NCBI RefSeq assembly: GCF_014836665.1
Contig: NZ_JACSQJ010000004.1
Location: forward strand, 168,328 to 232,327
Origin: Luteimonas colneyensis
GTDB taxonomy: Bacteria > Pseudomonadota > Gammaproteobacteria > Xanthomonadales > Xanthomonadaceae
Direction: 5' to 3'
DNA length: 64,000 nucleotides
Numbering within the stretch: the first letter of the stretch is position 1; every line of letters begins with the position of its first letter. The notes below the pieces were generated by a model, which worked only from the letters and a program-made list of their open reading frames with translations, made no database searches and had not been told where the DNA came from. This document shows positions 9,724 to 20,036 of the stretch, piece after piece. The position numbers and the translations under genes are program-made.

Positions 9724-10431
9724 ATGATCACCCTGCGCCCCGCCAGCGAACGCGGCCATGCCAACCACGGCTGGCTCGACTCCTGGCACAGCTTTTCCTT
9801 CGCCGGCTACCACGACCCGCGCCACGTGCACTGGGGTCCGCTGCGCGTCATCAACGAGGACCGCGTCGCGGCCGGCCAGGGCTTCGGCGCCCACAGCCAC
9901 CGCGACATGGAGATCATCAGCTACGTGCTCGACGGCAGCCTCGCGCACGAGGACTCGATGGGCAACGCCGCCAGCATCGTGCCGGGCGAAGTCCAGCGCA
10001 TGAGCGCCGGGACCGGCGTGACCCACTCCGAATACAACCACGAGGCCGACCGCACGACGCACTTCCTGCAGATCTGGATCATCCCGGACCGCCAGGGCGT
10101 GACGCCCGGCTACGAGCAGAAGGCCTACTCGGAGGCCGGCAAGCGCGGCCGCCTGCGCCTGGTCGCCAGCCCCGACGGCGCCGACGGATCGGTACGCATG
10201 CACCAGGATGCGCGCATGTACGCGGGACTGTTCGACGCCGACGAGCGCGCCGTACTGGACATCGCGCCCGGCCGCCTCGCCTATGTGCACATGGCGCGCG
10301 GCAAGGCCGTGGTCAACGGCCACGCCCTGTCCGCCGGCGACGCCCTGCTGTATGCCGACGAGCCGCAGGTGGAGATTGAGCGCGGCGAGGGCGCGGAGAT
10401 CCTCGTGTTCGACCTGCCGCGCCTGCAATAA
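9724..10431 (+). CDS. Pirin-family bicupin (quercetinase-like)
   Basis: 235-residue pirin/YhhW-type protein. N-terminal cupin: FSFAGYHDP near residue 30, then the metal ligands in GAHSHRDMEIISYVLDG (His-x-His) and the downstream GTGVTHSEYNHE (His, Glu). The C-terminal cupin is shorter. Members are Fe/Ni-binding proteins, some with quercetin dioxygenase activity, and are often induced by redox or electrophile stress. Good ribosome site AGGAGC upstream of ATG 9724. First gene of a likely operon with cytochrome b561 (29-nt gap) and a second YceI gene. Confidence 0.93.
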   Translation: MITLRPASERGHANHGWLDSWHSFSFAGYHDPRHVHWGPLRVINEDRVAAGQGFGAHSHRDMEIISYVLDGSLAHEDSMGNAASIVPGEVQRMSAGTGVTHSEYNHEADRTTHFLQIWIIPDRQGVTPGYEQKAYSEAGKRGRLRLVASPDGADGSVRMHQDARMYAGLFDADERAVLDIAPGRLAYVHMARGKAVVNGHALSAGDALLYADEPQVEIERGEGAEILVFDLPRLQ

Positions 10432-10460
10432 AGACGCATTCGACGACACGGAGCCACGCC

Positions 10461-11042
10461 ATGCAGATCCGCAATTCCATCCACCGCTGGGGCGCCGTCA
10501 GCATGCTGCTGCACTGGGCCATCGTGCTGCTGCTCGGCTGGCTGGCCTGGCTCGGCCTGACCATGGTCGACATGCCGCCCACGCCGGCCAAGATCAACGC
10601 CTATGCCCTGCACAAGTCGCTGGGCCTGACGCTGCTGGGGCTGGTGTCGCTGCGCCTGCTGTGGCGGCTGTTCGCCGGCGCGCCAAAGCCGGTGCCGGGC
10701 ACGCCGGGCTGGCAGGAGCGCATCGCCTCGATCACGCACTGGATGCTGTACGTGCTGATGTTCGCGATCCCGATCAGCGGCTGGGTGTTCAACTCGGCCT
10801 CGGGCTACCCGCTGCAGTGGTTCAAGCAGTTCAACCTGCCGGCGATCGCCGGCCGCAGCGAGGACCTGTCCGCGACCGCCATCCAGGTGCACGAATACGG
10901 CTTCTGGCTGCTGCTCCTGCTGGTGCTGGCCCACGCCGGCGCCGCCTTCTACCACCACCTCTTCCAGGGCGACGACACCCTGCGCCGCATGCTGCCCTCG
11001 TGGCGCCGCGCCGATACGCCCGCCACCACTCCGGAGAACTGA
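10461..11042 (+). CDS. Cytochrome b561 (YodB/YceJ family)
   Basis: 193-residue di-heme b-type cytochrome of the inner membrane with four TM helices. His residues that can ligate heme are in HRWGAVSMLLHW (first helix), YALHKSLGL (second), SITHWMLYVLMFAIPISGW (third) and VHEYGFWLLLLLVLAHAGAAFYHH (fourth). The family passes electrons between quinol and periplasmic acceptors, and is commonly encoded beside YceI, as here. Its stop is one base before the ATG of the following yceI gene. Confidence 0.93.
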   Translation: MQIRNSIHRWGAVSMLLHWAIVLLLGWLAWLGLTMVDMPPTPAKINAYALHKSLGLTLLGLVSLRLLWRLFAGAPKPVPGTPGWQERIASITHWMLYVLMFAIPISGWVFNSASGYPLQWFKQFNLPAIAGRSEDLSATAIQVHEYGFWLLLLLVLAHAGAAFYHHLFQGDDTLRRMLPSWRRADTPATTPEN

Positions 11043-11043
11043 C

Positions 11044-11607
11044 ATGACGATCCGCAACCGCATCCTTCCGCTGGCCCTGGCCGGCACCCTCGCCGTCTTC
11101 GCGGCTCCCGCCACCGCCGCCGACTACGTCCAGGCCTCGGGCGCGCTGAGCTTCGCCAGCGAGTACCAGGGCGAAACCTTCGTCGGCCTGTTCCCCGACT
11201 TCCAGGCCACGCTGAGCTTCGACCCAGCGGCGCCGCAGGACGCGAAGCTCGACGTCACCATCCCGCTCGCCAGCGCCGACACGAAGAACGGCGACCGCGA
11301 CGGCACACTGAAGACCGCCGAGTTCTTCAACGTCGCGAAGTTCGCCACCGCCCGCTACACCGCCAGCGGCTTCCGCAGCGCCGGTGGCGACCAATACGTC
11401 GCCGACGGCACGCTGGAACTGCGCGGCGTGAAGAAGCCGGTGTCGCTGGCCATCACCTGGACGCCGGGCGAGCGTCCCGTGCTGCAGGGCAAGGCCACGG
11501 TGAAGCGCCTGGACTTCGGCGTCGGCGCCGGTGACTGGGGCGATGTGTCGATCATCCCGAACGACGTTGCCGTTTCCACCAGGGTGACGTTCAAGCCCGC
11601 GCCCTGA
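11044..11607 (+). CDS. YceI-family periplasmic protein (second copy)
   Basis: 187-residue YceI protein with signal peptide MTIRNRILPLALAGTLAVFAAPATAA. The mature part shows ALSFASEYQGETFVGLFPDF, then ATLSFDP, KTAEFFNVAKFATARYTA, ELRGVKKPVSLAITW and KRLDFGVGAGDW, all in family order. It is only modestly similar to the copy at 8823-9419 and lacks the DP-x-H start, so it belongs to a different YceI subgroup, the one usually fused or linked to cytochrome b561. The ATG starts two bases after the b561 stop, which argues for translational coupling and a joint role in membrane redox and lipid protection. Confidence 0.92.
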   Translation: MTIRNRILPLALAGTLAVFAAPATAADYVQASGALSFASEYQGETFVGLFPDFQATLSFDPAAPQDAKLDVTIPLASADTKNGDRDGTLKTAEFFNVAKFATARYTASGFRSAGGDQYVADGTLELRGVKKPVSLAITWTPGERPVLQGKATVKRLDFGVGAGDWGDVSIIPNDVAVSTRVTFKPAP

Positions 11608-11674
11608 CGCCGTCTCCCGCAGGCTTGCGGCAACCCTTGCCAACGCACTGGCGACAAGGCCGCAAAGCCTCCAC

Positions 11675-12574
11675 TCAGGACATCGGCTCGGGTTCGACGA
11701 TGCGCCCGATCCTCGGCGGCAGCGGTATGAATTCCTCGCTGTCGAGGTCGGGCAGCTTCATCCGCCCCGCCGCCCAGTCGGCGCGTGCCTGGTCGATGCG
11801 CTCCTTCGACGACGACACGAAGTTCCAGTCGATCCAGCGCGGCCCCACCGGCTCGCCGCCCAGGGCCATGACCACCGCGTCGCTGACCGCGGCCACCGTC
11901 ACCGCGCTGCCCGGCTTCAGCACCGCCATGCTGCCGGCCTCGATGCGCTGGCCGGCCACCTCCACTTCGCCGCTGACGACGTAGACCGCGCGCTCGCTGT
12001 ACTCGGGCGGCAGCGAGGCGCGCGCACCCGCGCGCAGCTGCCAGTGCACGTAGAACTGCGGTGAATCCACCTTCACCGGGGACACCACGCCCGCCAGCCG
12101 CCCGGCGATCAGGCGGCCGACGACGCCGTCGCCATCGAACACCGGCAAGGCATCGCTGCCGTAGTGCCAGAACCCGGGATCCATCTCCTCGCGTTCGTCG
12201 GGCAGCGCCGCCCACAGCTGCACGCCGTCGATCGGCCCGCCCTCGCGGCGCAGGCGCTCGAAGCGCTCGGAGTGGGTGATGCCGCGGCCGGCGGTCATCC
12301 AGTTGACCTCGCCCGGATGGATCGGCTGTTCGGAGCCGACGCTGTCGCGGTGCATGATCTCGCCGTCGAACAGGTAGGTGATCGTCGACAGGCCGATGTG
12401 CGGATGCGGGCGCACGTCGGCCTCGGGCGGCAACCCGGGCGCGAGGTCCTTGGGCCCCATGCGGTCGAAGAAGATGTAGGGACCGACCATGCGGCGCTTC
12501 GCGAACGGCAGCACGCGGCCGACCTCGAAGGCGCCAAGGTCACGGCTGCGCTGCGGGATGACGAGCTCGATCAT
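11675..12574 (-). CDS. Pirin-family protein (second copy)
   Basis: 299-residue pirin of the longer, YhaK/bicupin class. MIELVIPQRSRDLG begins the protein; VGPYIFFDRMGP, then RPHPHIGLSTITYLFDGEI (His-x-His metal site) and GRGITHSER (third His, Glu) build the N-terminal cupin. The C-terminal cupin ends near FVSSSKERIDQARADW. ATG at 12574 has GGAG upstream (CCGGAGACCACC). It is convergent with the yceI gene and lies 97 nt downstream of the Old Yellow Enzyme gene on the same strand. Paralogue of the pirin at 9724 but clearly divergent in length and sequence. Confidence 0.92.
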   Translation of the reverse strand: MIELVIPQRSRDLGAFEVGRVLPFAKRRMVGPYIFFDRMGPKDLAPGLPPEADVRPHPHIGLSTITYLFDGEIMHRDSVGSEQPIHPGEVNWMTAGRGITHSERFERLRREGGPIDGVQLWAALPDEREEMDPGFWHYGSDALPVFDGDGVVGRLIAGRLAGVVSPVKVDSPQFYVHWQLRAGARASLPPEYSERAVYVVSGEVEVAGQRIEAGSMAVLKPGSAVTVAAVSDAVVMALGGEPVGPRWIDWNFVSSSKERIDQARADWAAGRMKLPDLDSEEFIPLPPRIGRIVEPEPMS

Positions 12575-12671
12575 GGTGGTCTCCGGCCCGGGGGGATTGC
12601 ACGGCAGGACTATGGCAGCTGCGGCGGGACCGTGGCGCGTTCCGCGGGTCTCAGGCCGGCTCGGCCTCGGC

Positions 12672-13766
12672 CTACGCGCGATACGCCGGGTAGTCGACGT
12701 AGCCGGCCGCTCCGCCGCCGTAGAACGTGGCGCTGTCGCCCTCGGCCAGCGGCCAGTCGTTGCGCAGGCGCTCCACCAGGTCGGGATTGGCGATGAACGG
12801 ACGACCGAAGGCGACGAGGTCGGCAAGGCCGGCCTCCAGGTCGGCCTCGGCGCTGTCGCGCGTGTAGTTCCCGGCCAGCACCAGCGTGCCGCCGTACGCG
12901 TTCCGGAACGCACGCAGGAAGTCCTCGCCTACCGTGTCCACGATCGCCCCGCGGTTGCTGATGTGCACATAGGCCAGTCCGCGCGTGGACAGCGCCTGCG
13001 CCAGCGCAAGCCAGGTCTCGGCCTCGCCTTCGAAGGCGGGCATGTCGAAGATGCGGTTGAACGGCGACAGCCGGATGCCGACGCGGGCGCTGCCGATCGC
13101 CGCCGCCACGGCATCGACGGTTTCGAGCACGAAGCGCAGCCTGTTGGCGATTTCGGCACCGCCATAGGCATCGTCGCGCGTATTGAGCCCGCCGTTGACG
13201 AACTGCTCGAACAGGTAGCCGTTGGCCCCATGGATCTCGACACCGTCGAAGCCGGCCTCGATCGCGTTGCGCGCGGCCTCGACGAAGTCCGCGGTGATAC
13301 CCGGCAGCTCGGCGGCCGCCAGCGCACGGGGCACGCTCACCGGCATCTGGCCGGGCGTGCCGTCCTCGCGGAAGGCGAAGGCCTGCACGCCGGCCGCGGC
13401 CCTGGCGACCGGCCCCACCGGCGCGCGCTCGCCGGGCTGCAGCGAGGTGTGCGACAGCCGACCCACATGCCAGATCTGCGCGAAGATCGCGCCGCCTTCG
13501 GCGTGCACCGCCGCGGTGACGTCCTTCCAGCCGGCGACCTGGGCCTTCGAATGCAGGCCCGGCGTGAACAGGTAGCCGCGCCCCTGCTCCGAGACCTGCG
13601 CGCCCTCGGTGACGATCAGCCCGGCCCCGGCACGCTGCGCGTAGTAGGTCGCGGTCAGTGCGTCGGGCACGGTGGTCACCGCGCGGGAACGGGTCATGGG
13701 GGCCATGACGATGCGATTGCGCAGCGCCAGGCCGGCGAGGTCATGGCGGTCGAACAGGGTGCTCAT
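12672..13766 (-). CDS. Alkene reductase, Old Yellow Enzyme family (NemA-like)
   Basis: FMN-dependent NAD(P)H ene-reductase of 364 residues. The TIM-barrel landmarks are RIVMAPMTRSRA near the N-terminus, VTEGAQVSEQGRGY, QIWHVGRLSH, GFDGVEIHGANGYLFEQFVNG, GIRLSPFN, and near the C-terminus GRPFIANPDLVERL with the terminal TFYGGGAAGYVDYP. These are typical of the NemA/xenobiotic-reductase subgroup acting on alpha,beta-unsaturated carbonyls and nitro compounds. ATG at 13766 fits the family N-terminus (MSTLFDRHDLAGLALRNR), although no strong Shine-Dalgarno is visible. Sits with pirin and YceI genes in a stress-related neighbourhood. Confidence 0.94.
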   Translation of the reverse strand: MSTLFDRHDLAGLALRNRIVMAPMTRSRAVTTVPDALTATYYAQRAGAGLIVTEGAQVSEQGRGYLFTPGLHSKAQVAGWKDVTAAVHAEGGAIFAQIWHVGRLSHTSLQPGERAPVGPVARAAAGVQAFAFREDGTPGQMPVSVPRALAAAELPGITADFVEAARNAIEAGFDGVEIHGANGYLFEQFVNGGLNTRDDAYGGAEIANRLRFVLETVDAVAAAIGSARVGIRLSPFNRIFDMPAFEGEAETWLALAQALSTRGLAYVHISNRGAIVDTVGEDFLRAFRNAYGGTLVLAGNYTRDSAEADLEAGLADLVAFGRPFIANPDLVERLRNDWPLAEGDSATFYGGGAAGYVDYPAYRA

Positions 13767-13905
13767 GGGGAGGGTCCGGTGCTCCAGCGACGTGGACATC
13801 CAATCTACGTCGCTGGCCGCGGCCATGGGTGCGCGGCCATGGAACGATGGATTCCGGACGGCCCGTGCCGCGCCGCCCGGCCGGGGCCGCGGCACGGAGC
13901 GCGCG

Positions 13906-15114
13906 TCAGGCGCGCGCGAACACCAGGCTGGCGTTGGTGCCGCCGAAGCCGAAGCTGTTCGACATCACCGTATCGAGCTTTGCCTCGCGGCTCTCGCGCA
14001 CGATCGGGAAGCCCGCGGCGCGCGGATCCAGCTCGTCGATGTGGGCGGAGCCGGCGATGAAGCCGTCGCGCATCATCAGCAGGCTGTAGATCGCTTCGTG
14101 CACGCTGGCCGCGCCGAGCGAATGCCCGGTCAAGGCCTTCGTCGACGACAGCGGCGGGATCGCATCGCCGAACGCCGCGCGTACCGCTTCCAGCTCGACG
14201 ATGTCGCCCAGCGGGGTGGAGGTGCCGTGGGTGTTGAGGTAGTCGATCGGCGCGTTGACGGTGGCCATCGCGTTGCGCATGCAGCGCACCGCGCCCTCGC
14301 CGCTCGGCGCGACCATGTCGGCACCGTCGGAGGTCACGCCATAGCCGACCAGCTCGGCGTGGATGGTCGCGCCGCGCGCCTTCGCGTGCTCGTACTCCTC
14401 CAGCACCAGCATGCCGCCGCCGCCGGCGATGACGAAGCCGTCGCGGGCCGCGTCGTAGGGACGCGAGGCCACCGCCGGCGTGGCGTTGAAGCCGCTGGAC
14501 AGCGCGCCCATGGCGTCGAACATCACGCTCATGGTCCAGTGCTCCTCCTCGCCGCCGCCGGCGAAGACGATGTCCTGCGCACCGTGGCGGATCAGGTCCG
14601 CGCCCGCGCCGATGCAGTGCGCCGAAGTGGCGCAGGCGGCCGAGATCGAATAGCTCAGGCCTAGGATGCCGAAGGCCGTGGCCAGGGTGGCCGACACCGT
14701 CGAGCACATCGTGCGCGGCACCATGTACGGCCCGACCTTGCGCACGCCCTTGCCACGCAGCAGGTCGGCGGTGGCCACCTGCCACTCGGCCGAACCGCCG
14801 CCGGAGCCGGCGATCACGCCGACCCGCGGATTGCTGACCTGGTCCGCGCTCAGGCCGGCCTGCGCGATCGCGTCGCGCATCGCCACCCAGGCGTAGGCCG
14901 CGGCGTCGCCCATGAAGCGCTTCTTCTTGCGATCGATCTCGGCCTCGAGATCGATCACCGGGACGCCGGCGACCTGGCTGCGCAGGCCCAGCTCCGCGTA
15001 GTCCGGCTTCGCGGTGATTCCGCTGCGACCCTCGCGCAGCGCGCGCGAGACCTCGTCGAGCTTGTTGCCGAGGCAGGAGACGATGCCCATGCCGGTCACG
15101 ACTACGCGGCGCAT
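13906..15114 (-). CDS. fabB: 3-oxoacyl-ACP synthase I (beta-ketoacyl-ACP synthase FabB)
   Basis: Condensing enzyme of type II fatty acid synthesis, needed with FabA for unsaturated fatty acids. 402 residues, starting [17 protein letters not shown]. The catalytic triad is visible: Cys in [12 protein letters not shown], His in [12 protein letters not shown], His in [16 protein letters not shown], plus the C-terminal [15 protein letters not shown]. The start overlaps the fabA stop by one base (TGATG), so the two are an operon. A long GC hairpin without a T-run (13864-13896) lies just beyond the stop and may help end the transcript. Confidence 0.97.
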   Translation of the reverse strand: MRRVVVTGMGIVSCLGNKLDEVSRALREGRSGITAKPDYAELGLRSQVAGVPVIDLEAEIDRKKKRFMGDAAAYAWVAMRDAIAQAGLSADQVSNPRVGVIAGSGGGSAEWQVATADLLRGKGVRKVGPYMVPRTMCSTVSATLATAFGILGLSYSISAACATSAHCIGAGADLIRHGAQDIVFAGGGEEEHWTMSVMFDAMGALSSGFNATPAVASRPYDAARDGFVIAGGGGMLVLEEYEHAKARGATIHAELVGYGVTSDGADMVAPSGEGAVRCMRNAMATVNAPIDYLNTHGTSTPLGDIVELEAVRAAFGDAIPPLSSTKALTGHSLGAASVHEAIYSLLMMRDGFIAGSAHIDELDPRAAGFPIVRESREAKLDTVMSNSFGFGGTNASLVFARA

Positions 15115-15629
15115 CAGTTGTCCTCCAGGTCCTTGAACAGGCCCACGCGCATGCTGCTGACCTGGTAGATCTCGCGGTCGTCGACGAAGGTGCGGCCATC
15201 GGCGATCACCAGCGGCACCTTGCCGCGCATCACGCGCTTGATGTCGATCTCGTAGCCCACCTTCTTCGCCGTCGGCAGCACCTGGCCGGAGAACTTGAGT
15301 TCGCCGCAGCCCAGCGCGCGGCCGCGGCCGGGCTCGCCCAGCCAGGGCAGGTAGAAGCCGGCCAGCTGGAACATCGCGTCCAGGCCCAGGCAGCCCGGCA
15401 TCACCGGGTCGCTGAGGAAGTGGCAGTCGAAGAACCACAGCGACGGATCGATGTCGAGCTCGGCGCGGATCACGCCCTTGCCGTAGGCACCGCCCTCGCT
15501 GGCGATGTGGGTGATGCGGTCCATCATCAACATCGGCGGCGCCGGCAGGCGGGCATTGCCTTCGCCGAACATTTCACCGCGGCCACAGGCCAGCAGCTGC
15601 TCACGGTCGAGGGAAGAAGGACGCGTCAT
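15114..15629 (-). CDS. fabA: 3-hydroxydecanoyl-ACP dehydratase/isomerase FabA
   Basis: Bifunctional dehydratase and trans-2/cis-3 isomerase that introduces the double bond in unsaturated fatty acid synthesis. 171 residues, the normal length. The active-site His and Asp lie in [33 protein letters not shown] and [16 protein letters not shown] are typical. ATG at 15629 has GGGAG upstream on the minus strand. First gene of a fabA-fabB operon. A CACAAT hexamer around 15675 (minus strand) may be the -10 box. Confidence 0.97.
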   Translation of the reverse strand: MTRPSSLDREQLLACGRGEMFGEGNARLPAPPMLMMDRITHIASEGGAYGKGVIRAELDIDPSLWFFDCHFLSDPVMPGCLGLDAMFQLAGFYLPWLGEPGRGRALGCGELKFSGQVLPTAKKVGYEIDIKRVMRGKVPLVIADGRTFVDDREIYQVSSMRVGLFKDLEDN

Positions 15630-15801
15630 GGGACTCCCGGATCAGTGCGGCGCAGGGCGCCGGAAAAGGCCGTCATTGTGCACCACGGTGGGGACAGGCG
15701 CGGCTGATCGAAGTCATGTGCGCGGCGCCCGGGGACGCTGGAAACCAGTGCGCTTGCGTATGGTCCGCGTGATCCGTGGCGTCGGCGCGCCGCGGCGGAA
15801 C

Positions 15802-15877
15802 TGGTGGGCCCACCAGGACTCGAACCTGGAACCAAAGGATTATGAGTCCTCTGCTCTGACCATTGAGCTATAGGCCC
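15802..15877 (-). tRNA. tRNA-Ile2 (anticodon CAU, lysidine-modified) or elongator tRNA-Met
   Basis: 76-nt cloverleaf on the minus strand. Acceptor GGGCCTA pairs with TGGGCCC (one G-T wobble); D arm GCTC/GAGC; anticodon loop CTCATAA within GAGGA...TCCTT; T arm CCAGG-TTCGAGT-CCTGG; encoded ACCA 3' end. The anticodon is CAT. The overall pattern (AGAGC, CTCATAATC, TTGGTT) is like bacterial tRNA-Ile2, whose C34 is changed to lysidine to read AUA, but elongator tRNA-Met cannot be excluded by eye. Confidence 0.9.
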
Positions 15878-16121
15878 GACTGCGGCAATTGTATGCCGCC
15901 AGCCCTCGGATCCCGATCCCGCCCCAGGGTGCCCTCGCCCACTTAGCCGACGATCACCACCCGGCAATGACCACGGCACCGCGTCGCGCACAGGCCACCG
16001 GGGCGTCGAGGCAAAAGAAAAATCGCGCGGCCGCGACCAGACGACGAGTGACTGGCCACGACCACGCGATCCGATCCTGCGGCGGGCGGACCCGCCGCAA
16101 GGCTCGCGATGACGACGGTGA
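15878..16121. other. Gene-free spacer
   Basis: Nothing coding is recognised here. It holds the T-tailed hairpin at 16013-16036 and a second GC-rich hairpin (TGCGGCGGG/CCCGCCGCA, 16078-16099) without a T-run. Both are on the downstream side of the small lipoprotein gene. Confidence 0.5.
16013..16036 (-). terminator. Terminator after the Ala-rich lipoprotein gene
   Basis: On the minus strand a short stem TCGCG/CGCGA (16036-16023, 4-nt loop) is followed by TTTTTCTTTT (16022-16013). The stem is short but the T-run is strong for such a GC-rich genome. Confidence 0.55.
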
Positions 16122-16502
16122 TTACATGCCGTCGGTGTTGTTCTCGCCGTCGGCGGCCGCATTGGCCTCCTCGGCGGCATCCTGCGCCTGCTCGGCGGCG
16201 TCGGCAGCCTTCTCGGCGGCGTCGGCCAGGTCCTCGCGGCGGGTCAGCTCGTCCCCGGTGTCCACCTGGCCCGCGATCTGCGAGGCGGCGTCGGCAGCGG
16301 CGTCGGCGGCTTCGGCCGCGGCCTGGGCCGACTGGGTGGCGGCCATGTCGCCCGTGGCGGAGGCGTTGGCAGCCGCTTCGTGGGCTTCGGTCGCCGACTC
16401 GGCGGCTTCCTGGGCGGAGTTGGCGGCCTGGTCGGTGTTGCTGCAGGCGGCAAGGGCGGCGGCGAAGCCGAAGGCGATGAGGGTCTTGGCGGTGGTGTTC
16501 AT
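16122..16502 (-). CDS. Small Ala/Glu/Asp-rich lipoprotein, function unknown
   Basis: 126-residue predicted lipoprotein: [20 protein letters not shown] with Cys at residue 20 as the lipidation site. The rest (residues 21-126) is almost wholly Ala with Glu, Asp and a few Gln and Lys ([32 protein letters not shown]). The spacing suggests one long amphipathic or coiled-coil helix, and it resembles Lpp-like or OprI-like outer-membrane lipoproteins in composition only. AGGAGA lies just before the ATG. No family is recognised. It stands alone between the rpoD terminator and its own terminator. Confidence 0.75.
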   Translation of the reverse strand: MNTTAKTLIAFGFAAALAACSNTDQAANSAQEAAESATEAHEAAANASATGDMAATQSAQAAAEAADAAADAASQIAGQVDTGDELTRREDLADAAEKAADAAEQAQDAAEEANAAADGENNTDGM

Positions 16503-16650
16503 GTGGTCTCCTGTTCCGGGCGCCTTGGTGCGCCGTGGGACGCACAATGCCGATGGCCGCGTGGTGGCCATGCGAAGACCGCGCCCAGCAGGCAGCCCCC
16601 ATTCAGGACCGGTTGCGCCCCCCGCCTGCGGGCACCGTGTCCCGGAACGG

Positions 16651-16676
16651 AAAAGGCGCGCCGGGGCGCGCCTTTT
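16651..16676 (-). terminator. rpoD terminator
   Basis: AAAAGGCGCGCC (16651-16662) and GGCGCGCCTTTT (16665-16676) form a perfect 12-bp inverted repeat with a 2-nt centre, carrying A and T ends so it works on either strand. It is 23 nt past the rpoD stop. Confidence 0.85.
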
Positions 16677-16698
16677 CCTCCATGACCGTTCGCCGGCC

Positions 16699-18570
<1,872 letters not shown>

Positions 18571-18625
18571 GTGGCGCTCACCGTGGGAAAAGAGAACCCG
18601 TAATTATACCATTCCGCGCGCGGGC

Positions 18626-19066
18626 TCAGGAGCGCAGCAGGAAGGTGACCGGTCCGTCGTTGGTCAGGCTCACGGACATATGGGCACCGAAGCGCCCGGT
18701 TTCCACCCCCCCGGGGTGCAGGGCGCGGCACTCCTCCACCAGGGCGCTGAACGTGCGTTCAGCCTCGGCGGGTGCCGCGGCGGTGCTGAAGCCCGGCCGA
18801 AGCCCGGAACGGGTATCGGCCGCCAGCGTGAACTGGCTCACCAGGAGCAGGCTGCCGCCGGTGTCGGCCAGCGAACGGTTCATCCGGCCTTCGTCGTCGC
18901 CGAAGACCCGGTAGGCGAGCAGCCGCCGGGCCATCCGCGCGACTTCGGCGGCGCCGTCGCCGGGCTCGATGCCCGCCAGCACCAGCAGGCCAGGGCCGAT
19001 GGCGCCCACGACGTCGCCGTCGACCTCGACGCTGGCGCGGCTCACGCGCTGGAGCAACAGGAGCAT
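18626..19066 (-). CDS. dtd: D-aminoacyl-tRNA deacylase
   Basis: Editing enzyme that hydrolyses D-amino acids (and glycine) from mischarged tRNA. 146 residues, starting MLLLLQRVSRASVEVDG. The family motifs SQFTLAADTRSGLRPGFS (SQFT) and VSLTNDGPVTFLL (NXPVT-like, here NDGPVTF) are intact. ATG at 19066 is picked by alignment to the E. coli protein; longer in-frame extensions lack family similarity. Divergent from the acyltransferase gene at 19110 with only 43 nt between. Confidence 0.96.
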   Translation of the reverse strand: MLLLLQRVSRASVEVDGDVVGAIGPGLLVLAGIEPGDGAAEVARMARRLLAYRVFGDDEGRMNRSLADTGGSLLLVSQFTLAADTRSGLRPGFSTAAAPAEAERTFSALVEECRALHPGGVETGRFGAHMSVSLTNDGPVTFLLRS

Positions 19067-19096
19067 GGCGATCCTCTGGGTGTCCGACCGGGCGGC

Positions 19097-19102
19097 TAGA
19101 CT
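19097..19102 (+). promoter_or_regulatory. -10 box positioned for a leaderless lpxL-like mRNA
   Basis: TAGACT at 19097-19102 is followed by exactly 7 nt before ATG 19110. Transcription normally begins 6-7 nt after a -10 box, so the predicted first base is the A of the start codon. No Shine-Dalgarno precedes the ATG and no clear -35 is seen. The same arrangement recurs at priA and rpoH. Confidence 0.5.
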
Positions 19103-19109
19103 CTCGCGA

Positions 19110-20036
19110 ATGACCGACCTCCTCGCAAGCCTGCTGCACGCCCTCGCGACCGCGATCGGGCGGCTGCCGTGGCCGCTCCAGCGCGGGCTGGGCAGCGCGC
19201 TCGGTGGCCTGGCCCGGCGCCTGGGCAGCCGCGAAAGCGTGGTCGCGCTGCGCAACCTGGAACTCGCGCTGCCCGAGCTGGACCCCGCCGCGCGGGACGC
19301 GCTGCACCGCGAGGTGATGCGCACCACCGGCCGCCAGGCGATCGAGACCCTGCGCCTGTGGACCCGCCCGCACGCGGACAACCTCGCCCTGATCCGCGAG
19401 CGCCACGGCGAGGCGCTGTTCGACGCCGCGCTGGCGTCCGGCAAGGGGCTGATCGTGGCCGCGCCGCACCACGGCAACTGGGAGCTGCTCAACCAGTGGC
19501 TGGCCGCGCGCACGCCGCTGGCGATCCTCTACAAGCCGCCGGAGTCCAGGGTCGGCGAGGCCTTCCTGCGCCGCGTGCGCGCCGATGCCGACGCCGACCG
19601 CGTCACCCAGGTGCGCGCCGAGGGCCCCGGCATCCGCCAGCTGTTCAAGACCCTGAAGGACGGCGGCGTGGTCGGGATCCTGCCCGACCAGCAGCCCAAG
19701 GCCGGCGACGGCGTGTTCGCGCCCTTCTTCGGACGCCAGGCGCTGACCATGACCCTGCTGTCGCGGCTGGCCGAGCGCAGCGGGGCGACGGTGCTGTTCT
19801 GCAGCTGCGAGCGGCTCGAGGGGCCGGCGCTGGCCTACGCCCTGCGCATCGACCCGGCCCCGGACGGGATCGCCGATCCGGAAACCGCCACGGCTGTGGC
19901 CGCGCTCAACGCCGGCGTCGAGCGCATGGCACGGCGCGCGCCGGCGCAGTACCAGTGGACCTACAAGCGCTACACCCTGCGCCCGCCCGGCAGCGGCGAA
20001 ACCAATCCCTACCGCGACCTGGAGATCGGGCGATGA
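19110..20036 (+). CDS. LpxL/HtrB-family lysophospholipid (lipid A) acyltransferase
   Basis: Inner-membrane acyltransferase of 308 residues that adds a secondary acyl chain to lipid A precursors or a related lipid. The catalytic H-x4-E motif is in APHHGNWELLNQWL (about residues 122-135). GGVVGILPDQQPKAGDGVFAPFFG and the C-terminal PAQYQWTYKRY are hallmarks of the HtrB/MsbB family. The N-terminal hydrophobic anchor is weak, as in some Xanthomonad members. ATG 19110 rather than the upstream one at 18969 fits the family start and the -10 box just ahead. It overlaps the next gene by 4 nt (ATGA). Confidence 0.9.
   Translation: MTDLLASLLHALATAIGRLPWPLQRGLGSALGGLARRLGSRESVVALRNLELALPELDPAARDALHREVMRTTGRQAIETLRLWTRPHADNLALIRERHGEALFDAALASGKGLIVAAPHHGNWELLNQWLAARTPLAILYKPPESRVGEAFLRRVRADADADRVTQVRAEGPGIRQLFKTLKDGGVVGILPDQQPKAGDGVFAPFFGRQALTMTLLSRLAERSGATVLFCSCERLEGPALAYALRIDPAPDGIADPETATAVAALNAGVERMARRAPAQYQWTYKRYTLRPPGSGETNPYRDLEIGR

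Noticed and set aside
13864..13896. fabB terminator
   Set aside because: The hairpin (CGTGCCGCG/CGCGGCACG) has a 15-nt GC-rich loop and no T-run; kept as a note only.
18969..19109. Upstream ATG (18969) as the start of the LpxL-like gene
   Set aside because: It would overlap most of dtd and give a non-homologous Pro/Thr-rich extension; ATG 19110 fits the family start and the -10 box.
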